64,000 nt of DNA. It comes from Tistrella mobilis (GTDB lineage: Bacteria; Pseudomonadota; Alphaproteobacteria; Tistrellales; Tistrellaceae). Shown here piece after piece: positions 27,585 through 36,185 of the stretch. The notes below the pieces were generated by a model, which was not told where the DNA came from, searched no databases, and saw only the letters and a program-made list of their open reading frames with translations. The position numbers and the translations under genes are program-made. Location: the NCBI RefSeq assembly GCF_039634785.1, contig NZ_JBBIAB010000010.1, positions 62,001 through 126,000 of the forward strand, given 5' to 3'. Position 1 is the stretch's first letter, and each line of letters begins with the position of its first letter.

Positions 27585-28790
27585 TCAGGCGGCGCCGAGG
27601 ATGGCCTCATCGGTCACGCCGAACAGTTCGTAGCGGATGTTCGCGGGCGCGACCCCGGCCGCGATCAGGTGCCGGGCCTGCGCCTTCTGGAACGCCCGGG
27701 GCCCGCACATATAGACGTCGATCTCGCGATCGGGCAGCAGCCCGGCGATGCGTTCCGCGTCGAAACGGCCGACCGAATGATGGGTCACGCCGACGCGGTC
27801 CGATGCGCCCGGGCGCTCATAGGCGATGTGCAGATCCAGGCCGGGCGTCGCCTCGGCCAGCGCGCGCAGATGGGCCCCGAAGGCATGGGTTTCGCCGTCG
27901 ATCGCCGCATGGGCCCAGATCACCGGATGGTCCGGCCGCGTCGCCGCCAGGGTTTCCACCATAGCGAGCAGCGGCGTCTGGCCGACACCGGCACCCAGCA
28001 GCAGGATCGGCCGTGGCGTCTCCGTATCCAGGAAGAAGTCGCCCGCCGGCGGCGCCACCTCCAGCACCGCGCCGGGGCGGATCGTGTCGTGCAGCAGGCC
28101 CGAGCCGCGGCCTTCGGGTTCACGCTTCACCGCGATCCGCCAGCGGCCGTTGGCGGCACGTCCGGCCAGGCTGTAATGGCGCAGCAGCTGGGTGCCGTCA
28201 GGCCGGGTCAGGCGCAGGGTCAGATACTGGCCGGGGGCGAAATCCGGCAGTGCCTCCCCATCCTCGGGCGCCAGCAGGAAGCTCTTGATCACGCGGCTTT
28301 CCTCGGTGACCGCCTCGACCACGAAGCGGCGGAAACCGCGCCAGCCGCCCGGCCGTGCCGCGACCTCGCCGGCGAGCGCCGCCTCGCGATCGATGAACAC
28401 CTTGGCGAGCAGACCATAGGCCTCGCCCCAGGCCGCCAGGATCGGCGGCGTCGCCGCATCGCCCAGCACGTCCGAAATCGCGGCCAGCAGATTGGCCCCC
28501 ACCACGTCGTACTGCTCGGGCCGGACCTGGACGGCGACATGCTTGTGGGCGATGCGCTCCACCGCACCTGCCAGCGCGGCCAGATTGTCGATGTGCTCGG
28601 CATAGGCCAGCACGGCCGCCGCCAGCGCCCGCGGCTGCGACCCGTCGCGCTGATGCGCCGGATCAAACATCGCCGCGATCTCGGGGGCGGCCAGCAGGCG
28701 CTCGTAGAACCGGGTGGTGATGGCCTCGCCATGGGTGCGCAGCACGGGCACCGTTGCCTTGACGAGGGTAATGGTCGCGTCGCTCAACAT
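27585..28790 (-). CDS. hmp: Flavohemoglobin, nitric oxide dioxygenase
   Basis: 401 residues, the full flavohemoglobin length. An N-terminal globin carries the proximal heme His in RIAHKHVAVQVRPEQY. It is joined to an FAD domain (RHYSLAG, the RxYS motif) and an NAD(P) domain (GAGVGQTPLLAM, MCGPRAFQ). It converts NO + O2 + NAD(P)H to nitrate in the cytoplasm. ATG 28790 has GGAGAG upstream. It is divergent from the glycan cluster; a 9-bp inverted repeat at 28885-28914 may be its operator. Confidence 0.96.
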   Translation of the reverse strand: MLSDATITLVKATVPVLRTHGEAITTRFYERLLAAPEIAAMFDPAHQRDGSQPRALAAAVLAYAEHIDNLAALAGAVERIAHKHVAVQVRPEQYDVVGANLLAAISDVLGDAATPPILAAWGEAYGLLAKVFIDREAALAGEVAARPGGWRGFRRFVVEAVTEESRVIKSFLLAPEDGEALPDFAPGQYLTLRLTRPDGTQLLRHYSLAGRAANGRWRIAVKREPEGRGSGLLHDTIRPGAVLEVAPPAGDFFLDTETPRPILLLGAGVGQTPLLAMVETLAATRPDHPVIWAHAAIDGETHAFGAHLRALAEATPGLDLHIAYERPGASDRVGVTHHSVGRFDAERIAGLLPDREIDVYMCGPRAFQKAQARHLIAAGVAPANIRYELFGVTDEAILGAA

Positions 28791-28884
28791 GCGGAACTCT
28801 CCGGAACCTTCAACTCTGGCTTGGGTCCGGTGCATGGGCCGGATCCCGCAGGGCCGCCCTCCCGGACAAAAAGCTGTATATCAG

Positions 28885-28914
28885 ATGTTTCTTATGACCG
28901 CCAGAAAGAAACAT
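28885..28914. promoter_or_regulatory. Inverted repeat in the hmp / glycan-cluster divergent promoter region
   Basis: ATGTTTCTT (28885-28893) and AAGAAACAT (28906-28914) form a perfect 9-bp inverted repeat around a 12-bp spacer, the half-sites 21 bp apart. It lies in an AT-rich patch 95 bp upstream of hmp and 140 bp upstream of the first glycosyltransferase. The half-site only loosely resembles NsrR sites, so the regulator is unknown. Confidence 0.45.
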
Positions 28915-29053
28915 TCATTCCATGCGCATGTTATTGCATGGATGCCGCGCCCTGCATGCGCGCTTACCGCGTCGCGACATCCGTGCTTCCCGTCCGCTGC
29001 CGGCCTGTGCCATAGTCCGGCCGATATGCCGCAAGCTGGAGGTTCCGGAAGGC

Positions 29054-30376
29054 ATGAACGGCGCGCGTGTGCTGATCTACAGCCACGACAGCTTCGGGCT
29101 CGGCCATCTGCGCAGATGCCGCGAGATTGCACACGGCCTGGTCGGGACATTCCCCGACATGTCGGTGCTGATCCTCTCGGGTTCGCCGATCATCGGCAGC
29201 TTCGATTTCAGAACCCGCACCGACTTCGTTCGGGTGCCGGGTGTCATCAAGCTGCGCAATGGCGATTACACCTCGCTGAAGCTCAAGATGGACGTCGACC
29301 ACATCCTGAAGCTCAGGGGGGCGATCATCGAGCGCACGGCCGAGGTGTTCGAGCCCGACGTGTTCATCGTGGACAAGGAACCGCTGGGCCTGCGCGGCGA
29401 GGTCGCCCGCACGCTGAAGCGGCTGAAGCGCCGCGGCTCCCGGCTGGTGCTGGGGCTGCGCGATGTGATGGACGAGCCCGCCCAGCTGGCGCCCGAATGG
29501 AAGCGCAAGCGGGTGCTGCCGGCGTTGCGCGACCTTTACGACGACATCTGGGTCTACGGCCTGCCGGAAATCCATGATCCGCTGGAAGGCATCGACCTGC
29601 CGGCGGATGTCCGCGCCAAGATGACCTTTACCGGCTATCTGCGCCGCGAGGCGGTGCGGGGTGCCGCATCGGAACGCATCCAGTCGCTGATCGCCGGCGA
29701 CCCGTACATCCTGGTCACCACCGGCGGCGGCGGCGATGGCGAAGAGCTGATCGACTGGGTGCTGAAGGCCTATGAACAGCATGGGCATAGCCTGCCGCAC
29801 CGCGCCGTGCTGGTGCTGGGGCCGTTCATGAACCGCGAGGCGCGCGACCGGCTGCGCGCCCGGGCCCAGAAGCTGGACAAGATCGAAGCGCTGACCTTCG
29901 ATGCGAATATCGAGACCCTGATGGCCGGTGCGCTGGGTGTGGTCGCCATGGGCGGCTACAACACCTTCTGCGAGATCCTGTCGCTCGACAAGCCCGCGGT
30001 CATCGTGCCGCGCACCGAGCCCCGGCTGGAACAGTTCATCCGCGCCGACCGGGCCGAGAAGCTGGGGCTGACCCGGATGCTGCTCGATCCGGGCCCAGAT
30101 CGCAGCGCCGCCGCCATGGCCGAGGCGCTGCAAGGCCTCGAGCGCCAGCCCCACCCGTCTTCGGTGATGCCGGCCGGCATGCTCGACGGGCTGGATGCGG
30201 TCGCCGATCTGGTGGGTGCCGAGCTGGACCGGCGCGGCCGGCCCCAGGCCCGGATCCGCCAGGTGTCGGGCGGCGGTACCGGTCTGCTGCAGGCCCCGCA
30301 GGCCGAGGCCGCGCCCGACGAGGAAACCTGGTCCGACGAGGCCGATTTCGGGGCACGACGCCGTGCGGCACCCTGA
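29054..30376 (+). CDS. Glycosyltransferase, GT28/MurG-like (COG4671 type), glycan cluster gene 1
   Basis: A 440-residue GT-B protein. The N-terminal Rossmann half starts RVLIYSHDSFGLGHLRRCREIA (glycine-rich acceptor loop). The C-terminal half has LVTTGGGGDGEELIDW and MGGYNTFCEIL, which hold the nucleotide-sugar donor in MurG-like enzymes. No membrane segment. It is paralogous to the gene at 33483. Start ATG 29054 gives the conserved N-terminus, with GGAGG and GGAAGG upstream. The C-terminal 50 residues are variable and acidic. It is the first gene of a tightly spaced operon. Confidence 0.88.
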   Translation: MNGARVLIYSHDSFGLGHLRRCREIAHGLVGTFPDMSVLILSGSPIIGSFDFRTRTDFVRVPGVIKLRNGDYTSLKLKMDVDHILKLRGAIIERTAEVFEPDVFIVDKEPLGLRGEVARTLKRLKRRGSRLVLGLRDVMDEPAQLAPEWKRKRVLPALRDLYDDIWVYGLPEIHDPLEGIDLPADVRAKMTFTGYLRREAVRGAASERIQSLIAGDPYILVTTGGGGDGEELIDWVLKAYEQHGHSLPHRAVLVLGPFMNREARDRLRARAQKLDKIEALTFDANIETLMAGALGVVAMGGYNTFCEILSLDKPAVIVPRTEPRLEQFIRADRAEKLGLTRMLLDPGPDRSAAAMAEALQGLERQPHPSSVMPAGMLDGLDAVADLVGAELDRRGRPQARIRQVSGGGTGLLQAPQAEAAPDEETWSDEADFGARRRAAP

Positions 30377-31664
30377 CGGCTGGCGACCCGGCCCCGGCGT
30401 GACCTCTGCCAGCCATGGCCAACAACCGACCATCGCCGTGGTCCTGAAGGGCTATCCCCGCCTGTCGGAGACCTTCATCGCCCAGGAAATCCGGGCGCTG
30501 GAAATGGCCGGGCTGCCGCTTCGGCTGGTATCGCTGCGCCATCCCACCGATACCCGCGTCCATCCGGTCCATCGCGAAATCACCGCCGGGGTCCGCTATC
30601 TGCCGGAATATCTCCATCAGGAGCCCTTCCGCGTGCTGCGCGGCCTGCGGCGTGCCGCCCGCCTGCCGGGCTTTGCCCGGGCCCGGGACGTCTGGCTGCG
30701 CGATCTTGCCCGCGACCGGACCCGCAACCGCATCCGCCGCTTCGGCCAGGCGGCCGTGCTCGCTGCCGAGCTGGAAGACGATGTGGCGATGATCTACGCC
30801 CATTTCCTCCACACCCCGGCCTCGGTCGCCCGCTATGCCGCGATCATGCGCGGCCTGCCCTGGTCGGTGTCGGCCCATGCCAAGGACATCTGGACCAGTC
30901 CCGATTGGGAAAAGGCCGAAAAGCTGGCGGATTGCGCCTGGGCCGTCACCTGCACCGCCACCAATCGCGACCATCTGGCGTCGCTCGCCCCCGACGACCG
31001 GGTGCAGCTGCTTTATCACGGCCTCGACCTCTCGCGCTTTCCCGATCCAGGGCCACAGCCGGCGGGACCGGACGGCACCGACCCGGCCTGCCCGGTCATC
31101 CTGGTCGGCGTCGGCCGGCTGGTCGAGAAAAAGGGCTGGGACACCGTGCTCGACGCTCTGGCCCTGCTGCCGGCGGATCTCGCCTGGCGCTTCGTCCATA
31201 TCGGCGGCGGGCCGCTCAAGGACCGGCTGAAGGATCAGGCCGCCCGCCTCGGTCTCGCCGACCGGATCGACTGGCTGGGTGCCCGCGCCCAGGCCGAGGT
31301 GATCGAGGCCTATGGCCGGGCCGATCTCTTCGTGCTCGCCAGCCGCATTGCGGGCGACGGCGACCGCGACGGCCTGCCCAATGTCCTGATGGAAGCCCAG
31401 TCCCAGCGCCTGGCGGTGGTGGCGACGCGGGTTTCGGCCATTCCCGAATTCATCGACGACGGCGAAAACGGCCGGCTGGTGGCGCCCGATGATGCCGCCG
31501 GTCTGTCGGCGGCGCTCGCGTCCCTGATCCGCGATCCGGCCCGCCGGGCGGCGATGGGCGCGGCCGGGCGCCGCAGGCTTGAAGGCGCCTTCTCGCTGAC
31601 CGGCTCGGTCGGGCCGCTGATCGACCGGCTGCGGGCGGCGGTGGCGGCGCGCGGAGGCCGCTGA
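30363..31664 (+). CDS. Glycosyltransferase family 4, glycan cluster gene 2
   Basis: About 433 residues. The conserved part begins TIAVVLKGYPRLSETFIAQEI, the usual start of colanic-acid/exopolysaccharide GT4 enzymes. The donor domain has GVGRLVEKKGWDTVLDAL and the EX7E-like segment from DGLPNVLMEAQ. The start is uncertain: GTG 30363 overlaps the previous stop and has GGGG nine bases upstream; GTG 30399 is the alternative. It overlaps the next gene as TGATG, so translation is coupled. Confidence 0.87.
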   Translation: MRHPDGWRPGPGVTSASHGQQPTIAVVLKGYPRLSETFIAQEIRALEMAGLPLRLVSLRHPTDTRVHPVHREITAGVRYLPEYLHQEPFRVLRGLRRAARLPGFARARDVWLRDLARDRTRNRIRRFGQAAVLAAELEDDVAMIYAHFLHTPASVARYAAIMRGLPWSVSAHAKDIWTSPDWEKAEKLADCAWAVTCTATNRDHLASLAPDDRVQLLYHGLDLSRFPDPGPQPAGPDGTDPACPVILVGVGRLVEKKGWDTVLDALALLPADLAWRFVHIGGGPLKDRLKDQAARLGLADRIDWLGARAQAEVIEAYGRADLFVLASRIAGDGDRDGLPNVLMEAQSQRLAVVATRVSAIPEFIDDGENGRLVAPDDAAGLSAALASLIRDPARRAAMGAAGRRRLEGAFSLTGSVGPLIDRLRAAVAARGGR

Positions 31665-32854
31665 TGCGGGTCGCCCTCTACTGCCCCCTGAAACATCCCG
31701 ATCATCCGGTGCCGAGCGGCGACCGGCGGATGGCCCGCCAGATCCTGGCCGCCCTTCGCCATGCCGGCCATGACACCGTGCTCGCCTGCCGCTTCGGCAG
31801 CCGCGACGGCCGCGGCGACCCGGATCGGCAGGCGCGGATCGCGCGCATCGGCACCGCCCTCGGCCAGATGCTGGCCCGTCGCTACATGCGCCCCGCCGCC
31901 GCCGCCGCGCGCCCCGATGCCTGGATCACCTATCACCTTTATCACAAGGCGCCGGATCACCTGGGGCCGGTGGTCGCGGCCGCACTCGACATCCCCTATC
32001 TGGTGATCGAGGCGTCGGATGCGCCCAAGCGCGCGACCGGCCCCTGGCAGGCCGGTTTTCACGCCGCCCGCCATGCCCTCGCCGCCGCCGATCTGGTGAT
32101 GCCGATGACCAGGCTCGATGCCGTCTGCCTGGGGCGCCTGCTGCCGGCGGACCGGCTTCGCCTGCTGCCGCCCTTTCTGGACGATATCGGCCTGTTCCAG
32201 GCCGCCCGTGCCGATCGCGACCGGGCCCGTGCCCGGCTTGCCGCCGCGGCCGGGCTGGATCCGGCGCGGCCCTGGCTGCTGGCGGTCGGCATGATGCGGG
32301 CCGGCGACAAGCTCGACAGCTACCGCGTGATCGGCCGCATGCTCGCCGATCCGGCGCTCGCCGCGACACCGCTTCATCTGCTGGTCGCAGGCGACGGCCC
32401 CGCCCGGGCCGAGGTGACGGCCGCACTCGAACCCGCAGCCGCCGGCCGGGTGCATTTCCTGGGGGCGCTTGCCCCCGCCCCCCTGGCCGCGGCGATGGCG
32501 GCATCCGATATCCTGGTCTGGCCGGCGGTGCGCGAAGCCTATGGCATGGCGCTGCTCGAAGCTCAGGCGGCGGGGCTGCCGGTGGTTGCCGGTCGCACCG
32601 GCGGCGTGCCCGATGTGGTGGATGACGGGGTGACCGGCCTTCTGGCCCCGCCGGAAGACGCCGCCGCCCTCGCCGCCCTCACCCGGCGGCTGATCGATGA
32701 CCGGCAGACCCGCGCCCGGCTGGCCGCCGCGGCGGGCCGACGGGCGGCCAGCCGCGATCTGGCCGCCGCCGCAGCAGCACTCGACGACGCGCTGGCCACT
32801 GCCGCTCTCAATCATGCCGCGCGGCGGCCGCGGCCGATGGAGGAGACGAGATGA
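31664..32854 (+). CDS. Glycosyltransferase family 4, glycan cluster gene 3
   Basis: A 396-residue GT-B enzyme. The N-terminus RVALYCPLKHPDHPVPSGDRRMARQ resembles WbnH/MshA-like glycosyltransferases. The donor-binding half contains LLVAGDGPARAEV and the EX7E motif region REAYGMALLEAQAAGLPVVA. It is Ala/Arg-rich as its GC content requires. Its ATG overlaps the preceding TGA, and its own TGA overlaps the next ATG. Confidence 0.88.
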   Translation: MRVALYCPLKHPDHPVPSGDRRMARQILAALRHAGHDTVLACRFGSRDGRGDPDRQARIARIGTALGQMLARRYMRPAAAAARPDAWITYHLYHKAPDHLGPVVAAALDIPYLVIEASDAPKRATGPWQAGFHAARHALAAADLVMPMTRLDAVCLGRLLPADRLRLLPPFLDDIGLFQAARADRDRARARLAAAAGLDPARPWLLAVGMMRAGDKLDSYRVIGRMLADPALAATPLHLLVAGDGPARAEVTAALEPAAAGRVHFLGALAPAPLAAAMAASDILVWPAVREAYGMALLEAQAAGLPVVAGRTGGVPDVVDDGVTGLLAPPEDAAALAALTRRLIDDRQTRARLAAAAGRRAASRDLAAAAAALDDALATAALNHAARRPRPMEETR

Positions 32855-33468
32855 CCGGACCTGCCCGCCCGACCACCGGCGGTATCATCCTGGCCCTGAT
32901 CCGCCATGGCCGCACCGACTGGAACGACCAGGGCCGCATGCAGGGCCGGCACGACCTGCCGCTCAACGACCGGGGCCGCGCCGAGGTGACCGGCTGGCAG
33001 GTGCCCGCCGCCATCGCCACCGCCTATGACTGGTACACCTCGCCCCTCCTCCGGGCGCGCGAGACGGCGGCCCGGCTGGGGGCGCCCGGCGCCCGGGTGG
33101 CGCCCGAACTGGTCGAAATGGCCTGGGGCATCTGGGAGGGCCGGCGGCTGGAAGATCTGCGCCGAGAGCAGCCCGACCGCATGGCCCTGATGGAAGCCCA
33201 GGGCCTGGATTTCCGCCCGCCCGAGGGCGAAAGCCCGCGCGATGTCCAGCGCCGGCTGAAGCCCTGGCTGGCGGCCATCGGCACCCATGGCCGCAATGTC
33301 GTGGCCGTCACCCACAAGGGCGTGATCCGCGCGATCTATGCGGCGGCCACCGGCTGGCCGATGCTGGGCAAGCCGCCGGAAAAGCTCGCCCGGGATGCCA
33401 CCCATCTGTTCCGGGTCGACGAGACCGGCGCCGTCGCCGTGCATCACCTGAACCTGAAGCTCGTCTGA
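32851..33468 (+). CDS. Histidine phosphatase family protein, glycan cluster gene 4
   Basis: 205 residues of the phosphoglycerate-mutase-like superfamily. The catalytic phospho-histidine lies in ALIRHGRTDWN, the second arginine region in YTSPLLRARETA, the general acid Glu in VEMAWGIWEGR and the second His in VVAVTHKGVIRA. It probably dephosphorylates a small molecule such as a sugar phosphate in the glycan pathway. It overlaps the glycosyltransferase stop as ATGA. Confidence 0.9.
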   Translation: MTGPARPTTGGIILALIRHGRTDWNDQGRMQGRHDLPLNDRGRAEVTGWQVPAAIATAYDWYTSPLLRARETAARLGAPGARVAPELVEMAWGIWEGRRLEDLRREQPDRMALMEAQGLDFRPPEGESPRDVQRRLKPWLAAIGTHGRNVVAVTHKGVIRAIYAAATGWPMLGKPPEKLARDATHLFRVDETGAVAVHHLNLKLV

Positions 33469-33482
33469 GGACGCCAGACCAC

Positions 33483-34691
33483 ATGACCGACGCCACCACC
33501 AGCCGCACCGATCGTCCGCGCATCCTGCTCTATGTCCAGCACCTGCTCGGCATCGGCCACCAGAAGCGGGCGGCGACCCTGACCCGGGCGCTGGAAGCGG
33601 CCGGCTTCGCCGTCACCTATGTCAGCGGCGGCTTTCCGGTGCGCGGGTTGGATACCGGCCCGGCCGATTTCGTGCAGCTGCCGCCGGCCCGGGCGGTCGA
33701 CAAGTTCTTCAAGGTGCTGGTCGGCCCCGACGGCCAGGTGATCGACGATGCCTGGCGCGCCCGGCGCCGCGATCATCTGGTGGCGATCGTCGAGCGTCTG
33801 CAACCAGTGGCGGTGATCACCGAACTCTTCCCCTTCGGCCGCCGCCAGCTCGCCTCGGAAATCGTGCCGATGGTGGAAGCCGCGCGTGCGCTTCCCCGCC
33901 CGGCGCTGATCGTCTCCTCGGTGCGCGACATCCTGGTCGAGCCGCCGAAGGAAGAGCGCCGCCGCGAGATGCTGGCCCGGGCGCGGCGCTATTACGATCT
34001 GGTCATGGTCCATGGCGATCCGGCGCTGGTGCCGTTCGAGCGCACCTTCCCGCTGATGGCCGAGGTCTCGGATCTCGTCCGCTATACCGGTTATGTCGTC
34101 GACCGGGCACGCGAGACGGCGCCCTCGCCCGGCGGCAGCGCGCAGGACGGCCGGGACGAGGTGCTGGTTTCCGCCGGCGGCGGTGCCGTCAGCGAGGCGC
34201 TGTTCCGCGCCACCATCGCCGCCCGCGCCCTCACCTCGCCCGCCCTCGCCCGTCGGCGCTGGCGGCTTCTGGTCGGCTGGAACCTGGCCGATCCGGTGCT
34301 GGACGATCTCAGCCGTGTGGCGGCAGAGGCCGACGCCGACGGTTTCGTGGTGGAGCGTGCCCGTCCCGATTTCGTCGCCATGCTGGGCCGCGCCGCCCTG
34401 TCGATCTCCCAGGCCGGCTACAACACCCTGCTCGAGGTGATCGAGAACCGGGTGCCGGCCGTGGTGGTCCCCTATGCGGGCGGACTTGAAACCGAACAGG
34501 GGCTGCGCGCCGGCCTGGTCGCCGAGCGCGGCCTGGTCGAGGTGGTCGATGAAGAGACCCTGACCGCCGAAGGGCTGGCCGCTGCCGCCGATCGCGCCCT
34601 CGCGGCCGAACGGGACTGGCCGCGGCTCGACATGGACGGGGCCGCCGCCTCGGCACGGCTGCTGCACGACCGGCTGGCGGCCAGGGGATAG
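33483..34691 (+). CDS. Glycosyltransferase, GT28/MurG-like (COG4671 type), glycan cluster gene 5
   Basis: 402 residues and a paralogue of the gene at 29054. The N-terminal motif is ILLYVQHLLGIGHQKRAATL, and the donor-binding C-terminal half has VSAGGGAVSEALF and ISQAGYNTLLEVIE followed by VPYAGGLETEQ. It starts 14 bases after the phosphatase stop. Having two members of this uncommon family in one operon suggests two successive sugar transfers or a two-subunit enzyme. Confidence 0.87.
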   Translation: MTDATTSRTDRPRILLYVQHLLGIGHQKRAATLTRALEAAGFAVTYVSGGFPVRGLDTGPADFVQLPPARAVDKFFKVLVGPDGQVIDDAWRARRRDHLVAIVERLQPVAVITELFPFGRRQLASEIVPMVEAARALPRPALIVSSVRDILVEPPKEERRREMLARARRYYDLVMVHGDPALVPFERTFPLMAEVSDLVRYTGYVVDRARETAPSPGGSAQDGRDEVLVSAGGGAVSEALFRATIAARALTSPALARRRWRLLVGWNLADPVLDDLSRVAAEADADGFVVERARPDFVAMLGRAALSISQAGYNTLLEVIENRVPAVVVPYAGGLETEQGLRAGLVAERGLVEVVDEETLTAEGLAAAADRALAAERDWPRLDMDGAAASARLLHDRLAARG

Positions 34692-34697
34692 CATCCG

Positions 34698-35468
34698 ATG
34701 GCTGCCGACCCCTGGGCCGATCTCACCGCCGAACTGGATGCCTGGGCCGCGGCCGGCCGGGTAGCGAGCTTCTGGTGGCGCGACGACGATGCCACCGCGC
34801 CCTCGCCCGCGCTCGACCGACTGCTCGGCCGCGCCGAGGCGTGTGGCGTGCCGCTGGCCCTGGCGGTGATCCCGGCCACGGCCGGGCCTGCCCTCGGCGA
34901 TCGCCTGGCGGCGGCGCCCGCCGGGATCCGGGTGCTGGTCCATGGCTGGTCGCACGGCAATCATGCCCGGCCCGACAAGAAGAAATCCGAACTCGCCTGC
35001 GGCCGGCCGATGGCAGAGATGACCGCCGATCTCGCCCGTGGCCGCACCCGCCTGAACGAGCTGTTCGGCCCCCGCCTGCTGCCGGTCCTGACCCCGCCCT
35101 GGAACCGGCTGCCGGCCCCCCTGATCCGGGAGCTGCCGGCGATCGGCATCGACGGTCTCAGCCGGTTCAAACCGCGCAAGACCCGCACTCCGGCGCCGGG
35201 GGTGGTGGAGGTCAACACCCATATCGACCCGATCGACTGGCATGGTGGCCGTGGCTTCACGGGCGAGGTCGCGGTCCTGAGCGCCATTGCCGCACATCTG
35301 GCCGCCCGTCGCACCGGCCGGGCCGATCCGACGGAGCCGACCGGCCTGCTGACCCATCATCTTGTGCACGACCAGGCACTGGACGGGTTTCTCGACCGAC
35401 TGATGGCCCATTTTGCGGCCCATCCGGCCGTGATCTGGCCGGATCTGCAGACCGTTTTCGCCGCCTGA
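34698..35468 (+). CDS. Polysaccharide deacetylase-like protein, glycan cluster gene 6
   Basis: 256 residues with NodB-fold landmarks: WWRDDDATAPSPALDRLLG (metal/catalytic aspartates), LVHGWSHGNHA (metal histidines), LTPPWNR (the usual PPxG/PPW active-site loop) and a C-terminal LLTHHLVHD histidine. No signal peptide is visible, so it appears cytoplasmic, unusual for deacetylases of finished polymers. It may act on a lipid-linked or nucleotide-linked precursor. It starts 6 bases after the previous stop. Confidence 0.82.
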   Translation: MAADPWADLTAELDAWAAAGRVASFWWRDDDATAPSPALDRLLGRAEACGVPLALAVIPATAGPALGDRLAAAPAGIRVLVHGWSHGNHARPDKKKSELACGRPMAEMTADLARGRTRLNELFGPRLLPVLTPPWNRLPAPLIRELPAIGIDGLSRFKPRKTRTPAPGVVEVNTHIDPIDWHGGRGFTGEVAVLSAIAAHLAARRTGRADPTEPTGLLTHHLVHDQALDGFLDRLMAHFAAHPAVIWPDLQTVFAA

Positions 35469-35648
35469 TCCCGGCTGGTGCGACGCAACATGTCGATGGC
35501 GGTCCACCTCGGCGCAGAACGGCTTGCAAGGCGCGGGGGGCAACGGGCATCCTATCGACGGCGCGACATGGGGATCGCGCAACGCCGAGGATGATCCGGA
35601 CCGGTGACCTTTTCCACGACGTCGCTTCCGACCACGCCGGAGACTGCC

Positions 35649-36185
35649 ATGGACCTGACCGGCAGGCCCGCGTCGGCACGCGCGGTGGCCGCCGCCCTGC
35701 CGCGGTTGCGTCACCGGCCGGGCCCCCTGATCGCCGATCTTGCCCGCGCGGCCGCCGGCGGTGCGGTGGTCGCCCTGCCTCTGCTGGTGGTCGATGGCAT
35801 GAACGGCGTGCTGCAGCTGGCCCTGATCGCGCTGGTGCTGCTGTTCGCCGCCTTCGCGGTTCAGCGCGGGCTCAAGCTCACCGAAAGCTGGACGGCGGAC
35901 GGCCATCATATCGTCCGCCGCGGCGCCATCGGCCAGAGCCGGCTGGATCTCTCCCGCCTCAGGACCTTCCGGCTGGAACATTTCGCCCCCCGCAAGGGTG
36001 CGGGCTGGTTCCGCCTGCGTCTGGTCGACGGCGGCGGGGTACGGCTCGCGGCCGAAGACACGCTTGAAGACTTCCACCGCCTCGTCGCCCTGGCCCTGGC
36101 TGCGGCCGAAGCCCGCGCCCTGCCGCTCGACGACGTCACCACCCATAATCTGGCGGCGCTCGGCCTCGCCAGGGGGCTCGCATGA
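35649..36185 (+). CDS. Membrane protein, PH-domain-like
   Basis: 178 residues. Two adjacent hydrophobic helices (AAAGGAVVALPLLVVDGM and LALIALVLLFAAFAV) precede a beta-rich C-terminal part (ADGHHIVRRGAIGQSRLDLSRLRTFRLEHF) resembling bacterial PH/YdbT-type domains. GGAG lies six bases before ATG 35649. Its stop overlaps the ATG of the fused ABC ATPase, so it belongs to the transporter operon, perhaps as an accessory membrane factor. Function not known. Confidence 0.75.
   Translation: MDLTGRPASARAVAAALPRLRHRPGPLIADLARAAAGGAVVALPLLVVDGMNGVLQLALIALVLLFAAFAVQRGLKLTESWTADGHHIVRRGAIGQSRLDLSRLRTFRLEHFAPRKGAGWFRLRLVDGGGVRLAAEDTLEDFHRLVALALAAAEARALPLDDVTTHNLAALGLARGLA

Noticed and set aside
28885-28914. 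Assigning the hmp upstream repeat as an NsrR site
   Set aside because: Half-site and spacing differ from the known NsrR 11-1-11 pattern; kept only as an unassigned inverted repeat.
33444-36146. Very long open frame on the minus strand across the glycan cluster
   Set aside because: It is an antisense frame kept open by the high GC content. Its product is rich in His, Arg and Gly and shows no family motif, while the plus strand has clear enzymes.
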